Part shown: positions 37,054 through 50,200 of the stretch, in pieces
Position numbering within the stretch: position 1 is the first letter of the stretch
Layout of the letters: every line of letters starts with the position of its first letter
Source of the DNA: Batillaria attramentaria
Taxonomy: Eukaryota; Mollusca; Gastropoda; Batillariidae
Reading direction: 5' to 3'
Assembly: GCA_018292915.2 (NCBI GenBank)
Contig: JACVVK020000344.1
Coordinates: forward strand, 367,501-431,500
Length of the DNA stretch: 64,000 bases
Notes under the pieces: model-generated
Seen by the model: only the letters and a program-made list of their open reading frames with translations
What the model was told of the DNA's origin: nothing
Databases searched by the model: none
Program-made: the position numbers and the translations under genes

Positions 37054-37405
37054 AATTGCACGTAACAGGAGCTTGTGTTTGTGCAGTCTTGTGTAATGTA
37101 TTTGTTTGTGTGATGTTGAAATACTCTTCACAAAAAAGGGGGTTAAATTAAAAACAATGAAACAAGTGCTGTCTTCAGGTCTACTGTGTGTGCATGCTTA
37201 CCATAGAATTCATCTAGATACCTTAGTCCAGTCCAGTTCGTTTGACTGTTGCTAGGTTTCAGTCAAGTTCCTTACTATACTATAGTATACAGTTGGAAAG
37301 TATTGATCCCTGGCAACATTTTCTGCTGCTACAATGCTACAAAGCGCATTGTAAAGCTGACACTACTGACCAGAAATCCTCAGACAGTATTCTTTTCCCA
37401 GTCAA

Positions 37406-37411
37406 AATAAA
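37406..37411 (+). terminator. Candidate GTF2E1 polyadenylation signal
   Basis: Canonical AATAAA lies 353 nt after the stop codon. An ATTAAA variant at 37147-37152 is closer and could be an alternative. Confidence 0.4.
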
Positions 37412-37786
37412 CCCTAAACGTGATGCATAACCTTCATTTCAACGATCTGCCGGTTCACAGCAGAAGTTTCACGTCAAAGTGACATCCCCACAAGCAACCA
37501 CTTGCAGTTGTTTGTGCAAGATAAGATGTCTTTGAGATGCCAGTAACGGTTTTCTGTCAACCTGTGCAAGGACTCCATGTCAAGGTGGGGGACTTCTGGT
37601 TGTCACCATTTGAATTCCACCCAAAAAAACGACACCGAACCAACACTGAGTCAAAAACTGTGTCTCCCCAAAGTATGAACCAGCAAATTTGACTGGAGCC
37701 TAACGGGAGAAATTTAAAAAATTGGACTAGTTCTTCCTCTGGTTGTGTAGACAAAGACAATATGCGCCAGGCAACTTTCCATTGAA

Positions 37787-37893
37787 GGGGGGTGGGGGGG
37801 GGGTGGTTGGTTGGGAGTTTAACGTCCTTTTCCACCACGTATGGGTGATAATGGCTGCGAGCCGGGATTCCAACTCGTGACCCGAGCATTGAA
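37787..37893 (-). mobile_element. Damaged SINE (family A)
   Basis: It has the tail block GTTTAACGTCCTTTTCCACC and the B-box region GAGCCGGGATTCCAACTCGTG of the family. The central CAAAGACGGGGCAACG section is missing and the tRNA head is truncated at GAGCATTGAAAG. CATTGAA on both sides may be the target-site duplication or microhomology. Confidence 0.8.
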
Positions 37894-38449
37894 AGTTGCT
37901 TGAACAGGAACTGTGTTCATTTGGGGTCATTGAGCCAGCCTGTGTAGAGAGGAAAACTGCAGAGCATGACACAATACACAAATTTAAAGCTACGGTCACG
38001 TTTTTTGTTTGTTTGTTTTTATCACCTCCCCCCAACTCTTTGCCAGCTCCAGTGTTCTTTTCAGGTCATGTGTGGAAACCACGAAGGGCTCGGAAGCTGG
38101 GGCTCCCAGCGTTAACCAGGCCCGGGAGTTACGGCTACTCGATGTTTCCATTTTTGCCGTAGCTACCGAGCTCCGGCAAAAAATCGAAACATCTCGTGGT
38201 TTCTTTTGTGGGTAAACCACTCGAATTAATCATGTAACTGCAAAAGATCAATTTACTACACTAGTGTTGAGATTGGCAGTTATGATACAACTGACTGAAC
38301 ACAAGTGTGATTGGAGGCGGCCCTAATGGGCAGACTACTGGGGGAAAGGAACATCTACTCTAACTGTACAGTCCATTTGAACACAATTCAACCCAGACAG
38401 ACTGACAGATTGTCGATGTTTGATTTATCCGCACCCCGCTTGTGTCAAT

Positions 38450-38644
38450 AGATTTAGTAGGATTTCGTACGGAGGACTTAGCTGAGCAGCGTAACCCATT
38501 TGCATGTAAATTAGGCACGTTACGGGTGCCATTAGCCAATCGCAGCGCGTTAGCAGCTCGCGGCATCTGCCGTGTGAGCCTAATTTACATGTAAATGGGT
38601 TACGCTGCTCAGCGAAGTCCTCTTTACGAAGTCCTACTAAATCT
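38450..38644. mobile_element. Foldback element with 67-bp inverted arms
   Basis: The left arm 38450-38516 (AGATTTAGTAGGATTTCGTA...AATTAGGC) and right arm 38578-38644 are close reverse complements with only a few mismatches. Both share the central TGAGCAGCGTAACCCATTT motif. The 61-bp loop is GC-rich. This is either a MITE-like non-autonomous transposon or a recent inverted duplication. I did not find a clear target-site duplication, and no ORF is present. Confidence 0.75.
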
Positions 38645-39699
38645 GCCTGAGTGTCGTAGTGCAGGCTTCACTTCTTGCGCAAACGGGACAACTTGTTTTC
38701 CTTTTTTTTTATAATTAAAGTCTGTGGCGTAGACAGGAGTCAGTTCACGGCTTATCATAGATCTGCATATATATATATATATATATGTTTAATACATATA
38801 ATGATGATGGGTGTTTCACATGTGGGCTAAACAAAAAACAGAAGTGCTACTGCCTCTCGCTTCGAAAGTTTCGACGACGAATCCTCACAAATAAAGTCAG
38901 GTATAGATACAGATGAATGAGTGAGTTCGTAATGTTGTGAAATGTTAGCAGTTACAACACAAGCAGGAGAACGCTATACCTGACTTGGAAATCGAAAGAA
39001 GCGCTTGAAAGGAAACCCGAGCCAAGGTCAATGACATCAACTATGTTGACATAGAACACTATAGAGTGTGTCATGCCGGCAAGCAAATGACGTAAAGTAT
39101 GTTGCCATATAGAGCACGAGTGACTTCAGTCGTCAGGGCCCAGAGATACGGAGAGTGGTAGGACCTAGGTCGGAGATAACCTTGACTAAGCTTCGAATAA
39201 ACGGTTACCGTTAGTATGAGATGCCTAAACAAACACTAGAGCGAGTTTAAGACTGATTTAGGGATACACATTGATGCACGCTGATGACAGTCCCGGTGCA
39301 ATCGGTTTGAGACTATAGAGCTAAGTCTCATACTAGTGTACGTTCTGTTTCACGCACCTGGCTCGAGCGGTATGCCTGCTCGCAGTTTCGGCGTATGATA
39401 TTGGCCGGGCGATACTGTCCGTGAAAGATAGACCCACCGCCGCACGCTGCCACCGCTGCTTGCGAGTCAGTGTGTGTGTGTGTGTGTGTGGCGTGATAGC
39501 CAGCACTGGCATGGTTAGGCTTTTCGAGTCAAGTCAGTTATCATGCCGCCAGAAAAAAAAAAAAAAAAAAAAACCGTCAAACAAACAAACGACAAGAACA
39601 ACAAAACAGGAACGACTCAGTGACCCAGAAATTATTTCTCAAATCTCTTGCCCAGTTTTCGCGGTTTTACGGACATGTATTAGAGCGGTAGAGGGTTAC

Positions 39700-40901
<1,202 letters not shown>

Positions 40902-41169
40902 TAGGTAGTTTCACAACATAGCTGTATATATATATATATATATATATACAGTGTATTTCATTTTCAATGCGTATTACTGCTTTGCTCTACGAAGCTTCCA
41001 TTCAGGCGTTGAGCTGCGAGATGACCAGTACCAACATAACCAGAAAATACCAGTATTTATAAACATTGCAATATAATGGGAACACAAACAGAAAACAACA
41101 AAAACGAACAAACAAACCAAGAAAAAAAAGTATGATGAAGACTGATATAGTATAGATAGATCTATCTAG

Positions 41170-41196
41170 CTGACAAATCCTCCATACACAACAAAG
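41170..41196 (+). pseudogene. Duplicate of the SAMD5-like exon 1 end: 27-nt microexon or decayed copy
   Basis: This reads LTNPPYTTK, identical to the last nine residues of exon 1 (40809-40835). The four nucleotide differences are all third-position synonymous changes (AAC/AAT, CCG/CCT, CCC/CCA, ACC/ACA). It is preceded by ATCTATCTAG, a usable acceptor, and followed by GTAAGT. The duplication also covers flanking intron sequence (AAACAGAATGACTC after both donors; TTACTGCTTTG further on), with a spacing of about 360 bp. Upstream similarity (TATGATGA-GA) is broken by an insertion and stops. It is either an alternative microexon or a relic. Confidence 0.6.
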
Positions 41197-42036
41197 GTAA
41201 GTTCTGAAGAAAACAGAATGACTCAAACACCCACCCACAATCCACATTGTGACTGTGTCATGTGCATTCAGTACAACAGTGTGCTTCAGTGCTTACTGCT
41301 TTGTCGTTCGAAACACGTTAATACACTGTACGGTGTACCTGAACCAGCAGGGCTGCATTATATATAAACATTATCAGTTGGAACTATAATTGGACAAAAT
41401 GTCCTGGCTGACAGTAATAAAATGTATGGGACATCCATCTTGAATATATTGTCTTCCATGCTGCAGAAATGATCGGTCATATGACACAACCTTTGTAAAA
41501 AAAAAAAGTAATTGGACATTTTGGAAAAGATTCAGTTTAGGACTGATGTTCGACGTGATATGAAAACCTGTATCAGTATAGATTCTAGCGCCAGTACTGA
41601 TTGTGATACCAGTACTATTAGAACATTCCAACATCATGACAAGATAAACACTAAACAGTTCAGATGCTCTTGCCAGTCACACTTGACTGAATTCTTGCTT
41701 TTTCAACCATGCATATCAAAATGATGATAATACACATGAGTGTATTGACTGTATTCGTCACGCCTGGTAGCCCTTCCTTCTTTTTTTGTATAAATACACC
41801 AAACATTTCCTGTGTGCATTTTATCTGGCCTTCTTATTGAAACTGGAAAACCCATTCATCTGAGCTCAAGGGTACCACAGTCTTCAGAATGCTTTGTGCT
41901 GGCAGTAGGTTCACAGCTAGTCAATTCGGAAGTGTGCTATTCACTATCAATTTATGCTACATTATATACTAGTTATAGATCTATACAGAGAGAGTGTAGT
42001 GTTCATGAAGTCTTTCATTCTCTCTGTCTGTCAGTG

Positions 42037-42037
<1 letters not shown>

Positions 42038-42133
<96 letters not shown>

Positions 42134-42154
42134 TCTCTCTCTCTCTCTCTCTCT
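42038..42154. repeat. (GT)n(CT)n compound microsatellite
   Basis: A pure GT run of about 47 units passes directly into about 11 CT units. It is the longest microsatellite in the window, and the Val-Cys open frame over it is an artefact. Confidence 0.95.
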
Positions 42155-44077
42155 CTTACCGGGTACCTTTTATTTGAAGTCAGAACTTCAGGAGCACCAG
42201 TGAATTACACTCCATCATTTCATTTCATGACAGATTTGTGGGCGATTGACAGAGGGAATCAGTAATGGTAAAATATATTTATAACTAATGACATGCTCAT
42301 AACAAATTTTTGTTTTGTTCTGTCAGCATAACTTGAATGAATGAATGACTTCATGTTCAGCTATTGTCTGTACGTGCGTACACAGGTACAAATGTATACA
42401 TACATGTACGTATGTATTCACTGTTTGCTGCTGCCCCTCGGCCAAGTCTCGAGGTTGTGAAAGCTCGACACACAACCACAGGAGCTGGCCGGCGTCCGTC
42501 CCTTTAATCTGGTTACCCCCGTTCCGCGACGAAGATCGACCGGCTTGTTGACTGTGTCCCCTCCTCCCCCCACGCCCTGCCCCCCACCCCCCCCCTCCCA
42601 CCCCCATCCCCTCGCACACACACACGCATCCCTTCTCCGCCCCTCGCTCCCTCGCGATTTCATTTGTCAACATCTGTCCACAAAACCTTTCGAGTCGAAC
42701 TCTCAGAACTTGACGAAACCAAACAACAACAACAACAACAACAAAACCACAACAGATCAACGACAGCAAAAAAAACCCCGTCCGCTCCCCTTGCTGTTCC
42801 TGATCGTTGTCAAAGCATTGCTAGAACCACGGCCGCTGCTGAACTTGGCCCTGGGTCTAGGGCGTGTGTGTGTGCAAAGAGAGAGACAAATTTGGGGTGT
42901 TTCCTGACAGAACAATGCTAAATTCCGCTGAGTTTGCAAAGAGATTGTGTGTGTGTGTTTTGTTGTTGTTTTTTCACCAGCGTAGTCGTACACCAGTTGT
43001 AGAGTTCTTGAGATTTTCTGCGTTTCAAGGATTGTTCCAGGCAGTAATTCGACAGCTGGTAATTTGAAACGACAGAAACAAGCACGGCCATGATAACAGT
43101 GGCAAAGGAGCAAGACTGACTGTATGCATATTTGGTCTTGCTGTATTTTGTTTGTTGTTGTTGTTGTTGTTGTTTTCAAACACTTTCCAGATCTGTGGAA
43201 GGACAGTTTAACAGACTTTGGATTCATTAAAAAATAAAAAAAAATAAAAAAAGGTACATGGCCCACCAACTACATGAACAAATTTGTCCTAAACAGGATT
43301 TTCCCCATGGATGCTTATGATCATTACAGTACTTTTAAACCAGAATAGAAGTTATGCAGGTCAGGGCTTCTTATCCATGTCCAGATATCAGCCATATTAA
43401 AAGCAAAATCACCATATCAAATATAGATCTGTGACACATTTGCAGACAATAATTCTCTTGACTTGACTGATTCAGCTATGAAATAACACTTAACAGTTAA
43501 GTTCGTGATTACATTCTCACCAAGGTGAACATATGACATCCTATCAGGGAAAGTGTCCTATACTTTTACAGTCAGCCAGGACAGCTGTCCTATGTGTAAT
43601 AAAACATACAGTTCCCACGGATATGAATGCCTGGCTGGTTATGTGCCAAACTACCGTGCTTTTTGAAAAAGATAATGTACAATATTATACGAAACGGCCG
43701 CTTCCTATATCACTGTTTTGACAGTGTTAATTAATACTGTTCATAAAGTGTTACTGATTATTACTGAAACCTGTTTATCTAGTGAGTCACACATCTCAAC
43801 CCCATCATCATCCGTACACTGCCGCGGTATGAATTACATACACATGATCATTGTGTGTGGAGACAGACTAAACAAACTTCGTGGCAGTGAATGTTGTCAT
43901 GTTCATGTAGAACTGTAATAGATCGTCTACCATGACATTGACAGATCTTTGTGGAAAGAGGGTTAGGGAGAGGCAGGGTCTGTTCTGTGTGGGTCTGTGA
44001 CACAGTGTAGGGGCGTGATGATGTAGGAAGTTTGCTGTCTTGTGACAGAAGTGATTATGATCCATGGGCATGACGGG

Positions 44078-44078
<1 letters not shown>

Positions 44079-44117
<39 letters not shown>

Positions 44118-44152
44118 CTGAGAGAGATGATGATGATGATGATGATGAAACT
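44079..44152. repeat. (GT)n and (GAT)n microsatellites
   Basis: A GT run at 44079-44116 is followed by eight tandem ATG/GAT trinucleotides at about 44127-44148. A GA run at 44234-44254 lies nearby. Confidence 0.9.
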
Positions 44153-44826
44153 TTATTTATCAACGGTAAAAGTTTTGACAGAAATTCGCCAGTTTGCAAA
44201 CTTGCCGTTGCTAATACTACAGAGACTATCTACAGAGAGAGAGAGAGAGAGAGAGCTAGGTGGTGTGTGTGTGTGGTACTGGTAGGTGGGGGAAGGGGAG
44301 ATGGGACACAGGGCATTGCCATGAACAGTGAAAGTCTGCAACACCCACTTCATATTTTGAGTGTTAGTGATTAGTATTTAAGTACTATACCAGTAAATTA
44401 TAGAATCTGAGTGCTTTACATGACCCCCCCCCTCCCCCCTCTCCCTTATCCCAGTTTACAACAGATGCATCAGAACCACTCCTTGTGGTTTCATGCCAAA
44501 TTTATGGTCAGATGCAGTACATTATGTACACGACCGTAGATACCTTTTTTTTTTTTCTTAACCTTATGTTGACACAGATTCAACGGGAATCAAATAATCA
44601 ATTTGATCACACCTCATTGTGTTTGAATGATTGTCTCCTTTTATGTGGGAAGAACATCGCACAACAGAAAACACTGGTCTTCATAATACATGTACAATGT
44701 ATAGTGTGTACATGAACTATATCAGCACATGTGTCAGTTGTCATTATATCTAAAGTTATGTATGAGCACCACCTGATGTAAACAATACGGGTTCTTATTC
44801 TGCGTTCAGTGTTTGTTGGTTGCGTC

Positions 44827-45125
44827 AGACCAAGAGTTTGGTTTTTTCAATGAAGGCAGCAGTCATCTGGAGGTCGGGTAAGGAGCCCCAGAGTTTCTGC
44901 TGCAGGGTAAAACCCGTTGGCCAGGTCTCTGGCCTAAGGGTTTGGAAGGATGGACGGAACTGCAGGATATGATCAGGTGTTCGAGGGCCAGTGCCACAGG
45001 GGCACTCGTCTTTGTGGGACACTCGCAGGCGGTGGAGGTGACAGTAGTCTGCAGTGTCCGGTGCGGAGGCGAAAGAGGATGGTCTGTTGCTTTCTGGGGG
45101 AGATTATGGATGGCAATACGGGTTC
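44827..45125 (-). pseudogene. Decayed C-terminal fragment of a LINE polyprotein
   Basis: On the minus strand one frame reads VSHKDECPCGTG, then TPDHILQFRP, LWGSLPDLQ and TAAFIEKTK, ending at a stop at about 44827. This is the Cys-rich tail found after the RNase H region in several mollusc non-LTR retrotransposons (C-x-CG...T-DHIL). Upstream the match continues in a second frame as QTILFRLRTGHCRLL, showing at least one frameshift. The element is truncated at both ends and inactive. The exact clade (Nimb/Ingi-like or RTE-like) is not certain. Confidence 0.65.
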
Positions 45126-45900
45126 AAGCATGGAAATAGATGTCTGTCAATCAGTCTGAGGCTGAGACTGGGAGAGCTGTAGACAGTGGACAGACACATT
45201 TCATCCATTAATTACTGTTGACCCTGACATGTCACTGTTGTTTTTATTGTAGAACTTTATGTTGCAAATCAAAATTTACGTTTTTCCTTTTTTTTTTTGG
45301 GCGCAGTGTATCCGTTTTCCACATTGCCATTTGATGTCCTGCTGTGTCTAGGCTGTCAGAATTAGTCAACAGCTGTTTGGAGGTTGTAGACCTGAATTTT
45401 ACAGAGTAAGTTTGAGTTTCAGTCTAGATTGTATTGGCTTTCTCAGGCATGTTTTGACTAGCAGTGACTGGCTACATGCCTTCCATTGAATAAACTTGGA
45501 ACCCATCCCCCCCCCCCCCCCACACACACACAAGGCACTGTGGCCATAAAAATATTGGGCAGCTGTTATGACCTTTTGTGTCAGAGAATAAAAAGAACCT
45601 AGTGTTCTCTAGACAGCCTTAATGCGAAGGTGTCGTGGGTGGACTGTACACAATTGATGCACTGCCGTGATTGTCTCCAAATTGGCCCCGGATTACCCTT
45701 CTTTTTCGGCCACAGTGTCTGAATTGCATCATGCTCATTGCCTTGTGAAGAGGGGATCATGAAATTAAGTGGTTGAGGGGAATTGATTCCCTTGTCTGGT
45801 GGATAGAGCTGCATCATCCTTGTGGTAGTGTTTGTGTCGTTTTTTTTTGCAACTAGACTATGTGTGGGGGAGCAGGGATGTGGGGGGGGGGGGGGGGGGG

Positions 45901-46081
45901 CTTAGGCTCTTGTCACATAGGAGACATTTTAGTCCAAACAAACATCGAATACTGTGTTTTCCCGTGTGGACTATGTGAGATATGGCCACAATATGTCTTG
46001 GCTCTAATTTTCTGGCTTGTATTCAAGTCGTGTTGGATGTTTGTTCGGACTAAAACGTCCCCTGTGTGGCATGAGCCTCAG
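45901..46081. mobile_element. MITE-like element with ~50-bp terminal inverted repeats
   Basis: The left end 45901-45953 (CTTAGGCTCTTGTCACATAG, then GAGACATTTTAGTCCAAACA) is mirrored by the right end 46030-46081 (...TGTTCGGACTAAAACGTCCC, CTGTGTGGCATGAGCC). The arms match at most positions. The 75-bp centre has no ORF, as expected for a non-autonomous DNA transposon. A run of about 20 G directly precedes it. Confidence 0.75.
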
Positions 46082-47989
46082 TTACTGAAAATAATTTCTT
46101 ATCCTACCAGCATGTTCAGTACAGTGGTTTACATTGCACATTGTTGACTTTATTATGACTCACTGGACTGTTAGACTTTAAACTGCGTGCATAAGATTTC
46201 ACAGGTAATGTTGAAAATGCAAAGCTCTGTTCACAGAAACTGAACGACCAGTCCCAGCCAATCAGTCAAAGGCAGCCATTCATGGATTCCTTTCTCCTGC
46301 ATTCCTCAACACACACACACACCCAGCTTCTGTACAATACTCCTGACACGCGCGTGTTGATTCGTTAGCTGGCTTGCCTGGGATCAATACGCCTCTCCAT
46401 TCTCAACACTGTCCCCGCGTCTCTTCTACTCTTTCTGCTCTGACGGGTCCAAGTCCACGGCCGATCTCATGTTCTCAGACAGGCTTTTAATTGCCGGTGT
46501 CCAATAGCTGATGTCCATGGCAAGGAATATCGGTAATGTCTGGACTGGAATTGGGCAGGAAGTGTGGACGTGGAGACATAGGAGGAGCCGGAGAGGGATA
46601 GGGGTGGTGGTTGTAATGCCTGATGGCGGCAAATTGTCTGCATTGGGAGTATAATGTAATGGCGGGCCGTTCAGAAATAATGCTTTCTGGGTGTCTTTTT
46701 TGAGACCGCCAGCGCTGAAGCGCTTCTGCATCATGATTGAGAACAATTTGCGATTGCTATTGGTGAAAAGTGATCATTGAATTATTCGGCTGGTTTTGTA
46801 GTTTCATGCAGTTCACACTATCCTAGGACAGAAACCTCTTGCAGACAAGGTGGTAGGTCTGATTTGCGCTGTCATATTGACGATCCAAGTTCGATCCCTT
46901 GGTGGGCAGGGATGGGAATTTTCCATTGTGTCAAATTTACCAGCAGACTTGAACGCCTGTCTCGCATTCTTGTACTGCTGCGTATAGCGCCGTTAGTGAC
47001 TACATGGCGAGTTTTCGGTGTTCAAACGTTCATCCAGTTTCACTCACACAGCCATGGCCACGTTGTGTATGTATAGATTCATATAGCACAGTAGCAGACA
47101 ATATGGCAGCCAAGAGCTGGAACATTGATCACAAAGCGTTCGACATTCGCCTACACACTCTGAGTAAGTCTCCGCACGTTCAGCTTCTTGTTGTCATTAG
47201 CTTGTGGCGGTTCCTAGATGATCAGCGCCAGGACGACATCATCAGAATGCTACGGCTCAGCTCCGTGCATTTGCCGCTGTATTGACATTTTGCAGTGTGG
47301 AACCATTTGCGCACCATGATAACGCCTGCAGGCGGTTTTTGCTTGCGAAGTGTCGCATTTCAAGCGTCATCGGGTTTTGTGTGAAGCTCCCGGGTTGTGT
47401 TGCATGCACTGAGAGCTGCTGTCGGATCAATTCATGGTAGAAAGGGTTTTGCGGCATCCGGCTGCAAAGTTCAGCGTGACATTATTAGAGACAGGGAGTG
47501 ATCCGAGTTGCATTGAATGAAGTGAATGTTTGTCTCATTTTCCACGGCTGCTCTCCCCCCCTCCCCCTAACACATTCCACGTCAACTACAAAGTGTGACT
47601 GAGCGTGTTGTGCGGATATGGGCGAAGTGGAGAGTAGTTCGTGCCCACAACCAAAGGCTAAAGCCTGATGAAAAACAGAAGAAACCTGGAAATGCTCTGT
47701 TAGATAACATGGAGGGGGGTGATGGGGTGCATTCCTGGTGCAGTGCAGAGTAGTGGGCATTTTATACTGGCCGCATGCAGTCTGTATTCAACACAGGCTA
47801 AGTGCTCTAGTGTAACAGGCATAGAAGTTATTCAAACGCACACGATGAGGACCAGTTCAATCTCTTAAAGAACACTGGTTGATGCGACTGTCGGTTGGTG
47901 CACGCACATACATGCATACATGTACCGATGAGCGACTACTAGACTGCACCAGGGACATACATGTATATAACATGTTATGTATGTCTCTG

Positions 47990-47992
<3 letters not shown>

Positions 47993-48022
<30 letters not shown>
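47993..48022. repeat. (CA)n microsatellite
   Basis: About 15 CA units in otherwise unannotated DNA. Confidence 0.9.
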
Positions 48023-48027
<5 letters not shown>

Positions 48028-48967
48028 GGCCATGGGTTACACTCAGGTACGTCTCTATCGTTGGAAACTGACCTAATGATGCGCACGCACACATGTAATT
48101 CATGTTAAAACCTGCCACGTAACGAGACCGGCGTGGTTTGATCTTGTGACCATGGCAACTCAGTACGACTCGCAGATTCATTCACAGGCTCGTCTTCTGG
48201 CGCTGCATAAAACTCCGCTTTCCATTCATGTTCCGTGTAGCATAACATCGCCCCCTAGCGGGGTGACCATGACCTGCGCCAAGAACGGCCGGTAAACCAT
48301 CGATTTCTGCACCGTATTTCAGTGAGCTGCAGGGGTTGGGGACGGATGTGAAACATGTCAAGTGGTTCCAGTCGAATGGTGTCGCTAGTCAAGCGTGCCT
48401 GATCTGTCAAGAAAGTGTTGATGTCGTCTGGATGAGCTAATTACAGGAAGTATGATTACGGAGATGGGGGCCGGATGGGAGGAGGGGGATGAGGTTAAAG
48501 CCCCTTGCTGAGTTGTTTTGGTGGTAGCACTAAGACACATGCAGACTAGCAGAGGCAAGCACAGACAGGCTTGCGCCCAGCTGATTGAGACCAGAACGCA
48601 GTAGCCTGTGACAGTGTGGTTACCACACTCGGCCTTGTCTTCCTCGTTTGCACGGCCAGCGGACGTCAGTGTGTTGCATTCGGAGCTCTACTGATCTCTA
48701 AGATAAGACTGTTTCTAGCGCACAGGCGCAGTTACAAGCGCAACTGTCTGAAAACACAAGTCTCCATACATAAAACCTAGTAATGGTAGCATCTTTAACT
48801 GTCCGTTTTCATCGTCACGACAAGCAGTTCTGTGAGAGTGATTTATGAGTTACCACTGAACGAGTATCAACAACAAAGCCAAGCGTTCTCCCCCCCCCCC
48901 CCCACCACTTTCTCTCTCTCTCTCTCTGTTTTGAGGGGATGGTCTTAAACTTTCATGTAAAAGCGCT

Positions 48968-49107
48968 GATAACGGGTTCGAGTCCCGGCTAAGAGCGAAG
49001 AAATTGTGCTTTTTGTTCTCTCCCCCCCCCCCCCTCTCTCTCTCTCTTTCTCATTGCCCCGTCTTTGATGTCACGTAAGTCGTGGAAAAAGGACGTTAAC
49101 ACCCCCT
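48968..49107 (+). mobile_element. Degraded SINE (family A) interrupted by C and CT runs
   Basis: The B-box region AACGGGTTCGAGTCCCGGCT starts the recognisable part. The middle is replaced or expanded into a C run and (CT)n, and the family end block follows (CATTGCCCCGTCTTTGATG, GTGGAAAAAGGACGTTAA). The head before the B box is missing. Confidence 0.8.
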
Positions 49108-49892
49108 ACCCCCAAAGAAAAAAGGAAAACAACAACAACAAAACCCCCAAAACAAACCCCGAAACCCATAACCAACAAATACCAAGGGGGGGGGGGTCGA
49201 AGAACAACCAAGTCCAACCTCTCTTGAAGTTCTTGGTCTAAAGTCGACAGTAGATCCTTAGATGCTTCTTACAAAAAAAAACACACACACACACACACAC
49301 ACACAAAAAACACCCTCACTTTATTGATGAAACCGATCAGAATTAATGCAAGACTGATCATGCACAAGCTCACAGAAGCCGCGGTTCATTTACCCGGGGC
49401 TGCAGGCTACTATACATGCAGACAGCAGCTGAACGTCCCTCCAAATGTTACCCCCAGACACAGGTGGTTCTTGTGATGGAAATGGGATCGATTGTTCTGA
49501 AGCAGCAGCTGCTTGAGCAGTTCCCGAGATCACTCTGTACAGCCGTCATTTGCATGGTAATCGCGTGGGCGATCAACTGAGTGTTCTTGGTGTTCGTGCC
49601 CGGAGGCCGCGCCGCTTGTCTTGTGTCTCAGTATTACCGGGACTCGCATGACCCAGAGCACGGTCTAGTCAATACTGTTCGCTTCTGGCTAGTACTCTGC
49701 CTCATTTTTGTAGTGGAAGTGGTGGTGTTGGAGATCTGTTCCTGCAGCACTGTTCTTTTTTGTCTTGGGAATAAGGTGGATTTCTCGCTTTGTAGACTTA
49801 TTTCTCGTCTTTGTCTTCACGAGGAAGATTTCGAGAGGTTATTCGTAAGATCCGTGCTCTCTGAGCTATATAATTATATATATATATATATA

Positions 49893-50020
49893 AGCAGGGG
49901 ACCAACTGGACTGGAGTGGCAAGAATAGCCCAGAACAGAGTGCGATGGCGAAGGGTTGTCGTCACTTGTCGATGGCCTATGCTCCACTTGGAGCCAGGGG
50001 CCTGAGTAAGTAAGTAAGTG
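49893..50020 (+). pseudogene. RTE-like LINE 3' end fragment with (AAGT)n tail
   Basis: One plus-strand frame reads ARIAQNRVRWRRVVVTCRWP and ends LHLEPGA before a stop. It is followed at once by GAGTAAGTAAGTAAGTG. A basic RWRRVV C-terminus next to a GTAA-type tetranucleotide tail resembles mollusc RTE-type LINEs. Only the last ~40 codons remain. Confidence 0.5.
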
Positions 50021-50036
50021 CTCTCTGAGGTTTGGA

Positions 50037-50200
50037 GGGTGGGTGCGTGGGTGTTTGGGAGTTTAACGTCCTTTTTCACCACATCAAAGATGCAGCAACG
50101 AGAAAAAGGCCAGCACAAATATTTGGCCCTAGCCGGGATTCGAACTCACGACCCGAGCATTGAAAGTCCAACGCTCTACCATTTGGCCATACCCGGTTCC
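50037..50200 (-). mobile_element. tRNA-derived SINE (family A) with target-site duplication
   Basis: Minus-strand copy with GTTTAACGTCCTTTTTCACC at the tail, GCCGGGATTCGAACTCACGA for the B box and CTCTACCATTTGGCC for the A box. CTCTGAGGTTTGGA at 50023-50036 and CTCTGAGTTTTGGA at 50201-50214 (13 of 14 identical) are the target-site duplication. It landed just after the RTE-like tail. Confidence 0.92.

Larger units (their letters stand above)
37412..39699. other. Intergenic DNA between GTF2E1 and the SAMD5-like gene
   Basis: No exon was recognised. The region contains a damaged SINE (37787), a long-armed foldback element (38450) and an AT dinucleotide run near 38769. At about 39025-39115 a loosely repeated ~50-bp unit is built on CAAATGACGTAAAGTATGTTG-like sequence. 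Confidence 0.6.

Noticed and set aside
46850..46920. tRNA-like B box (AAGTTCGATCCCTTGGT) as another SINE
   Set aside because: There is no matching A box or family body around it, so it cannot be told from chance.
49581..49928. 115-aa hydrophobic frame as a membrane protein
   Set aside because: It ends in an AT repeat and the RTE-like fragment, with no conserved motif or splice signals; hydrophobicity comes from T-rich sequence.
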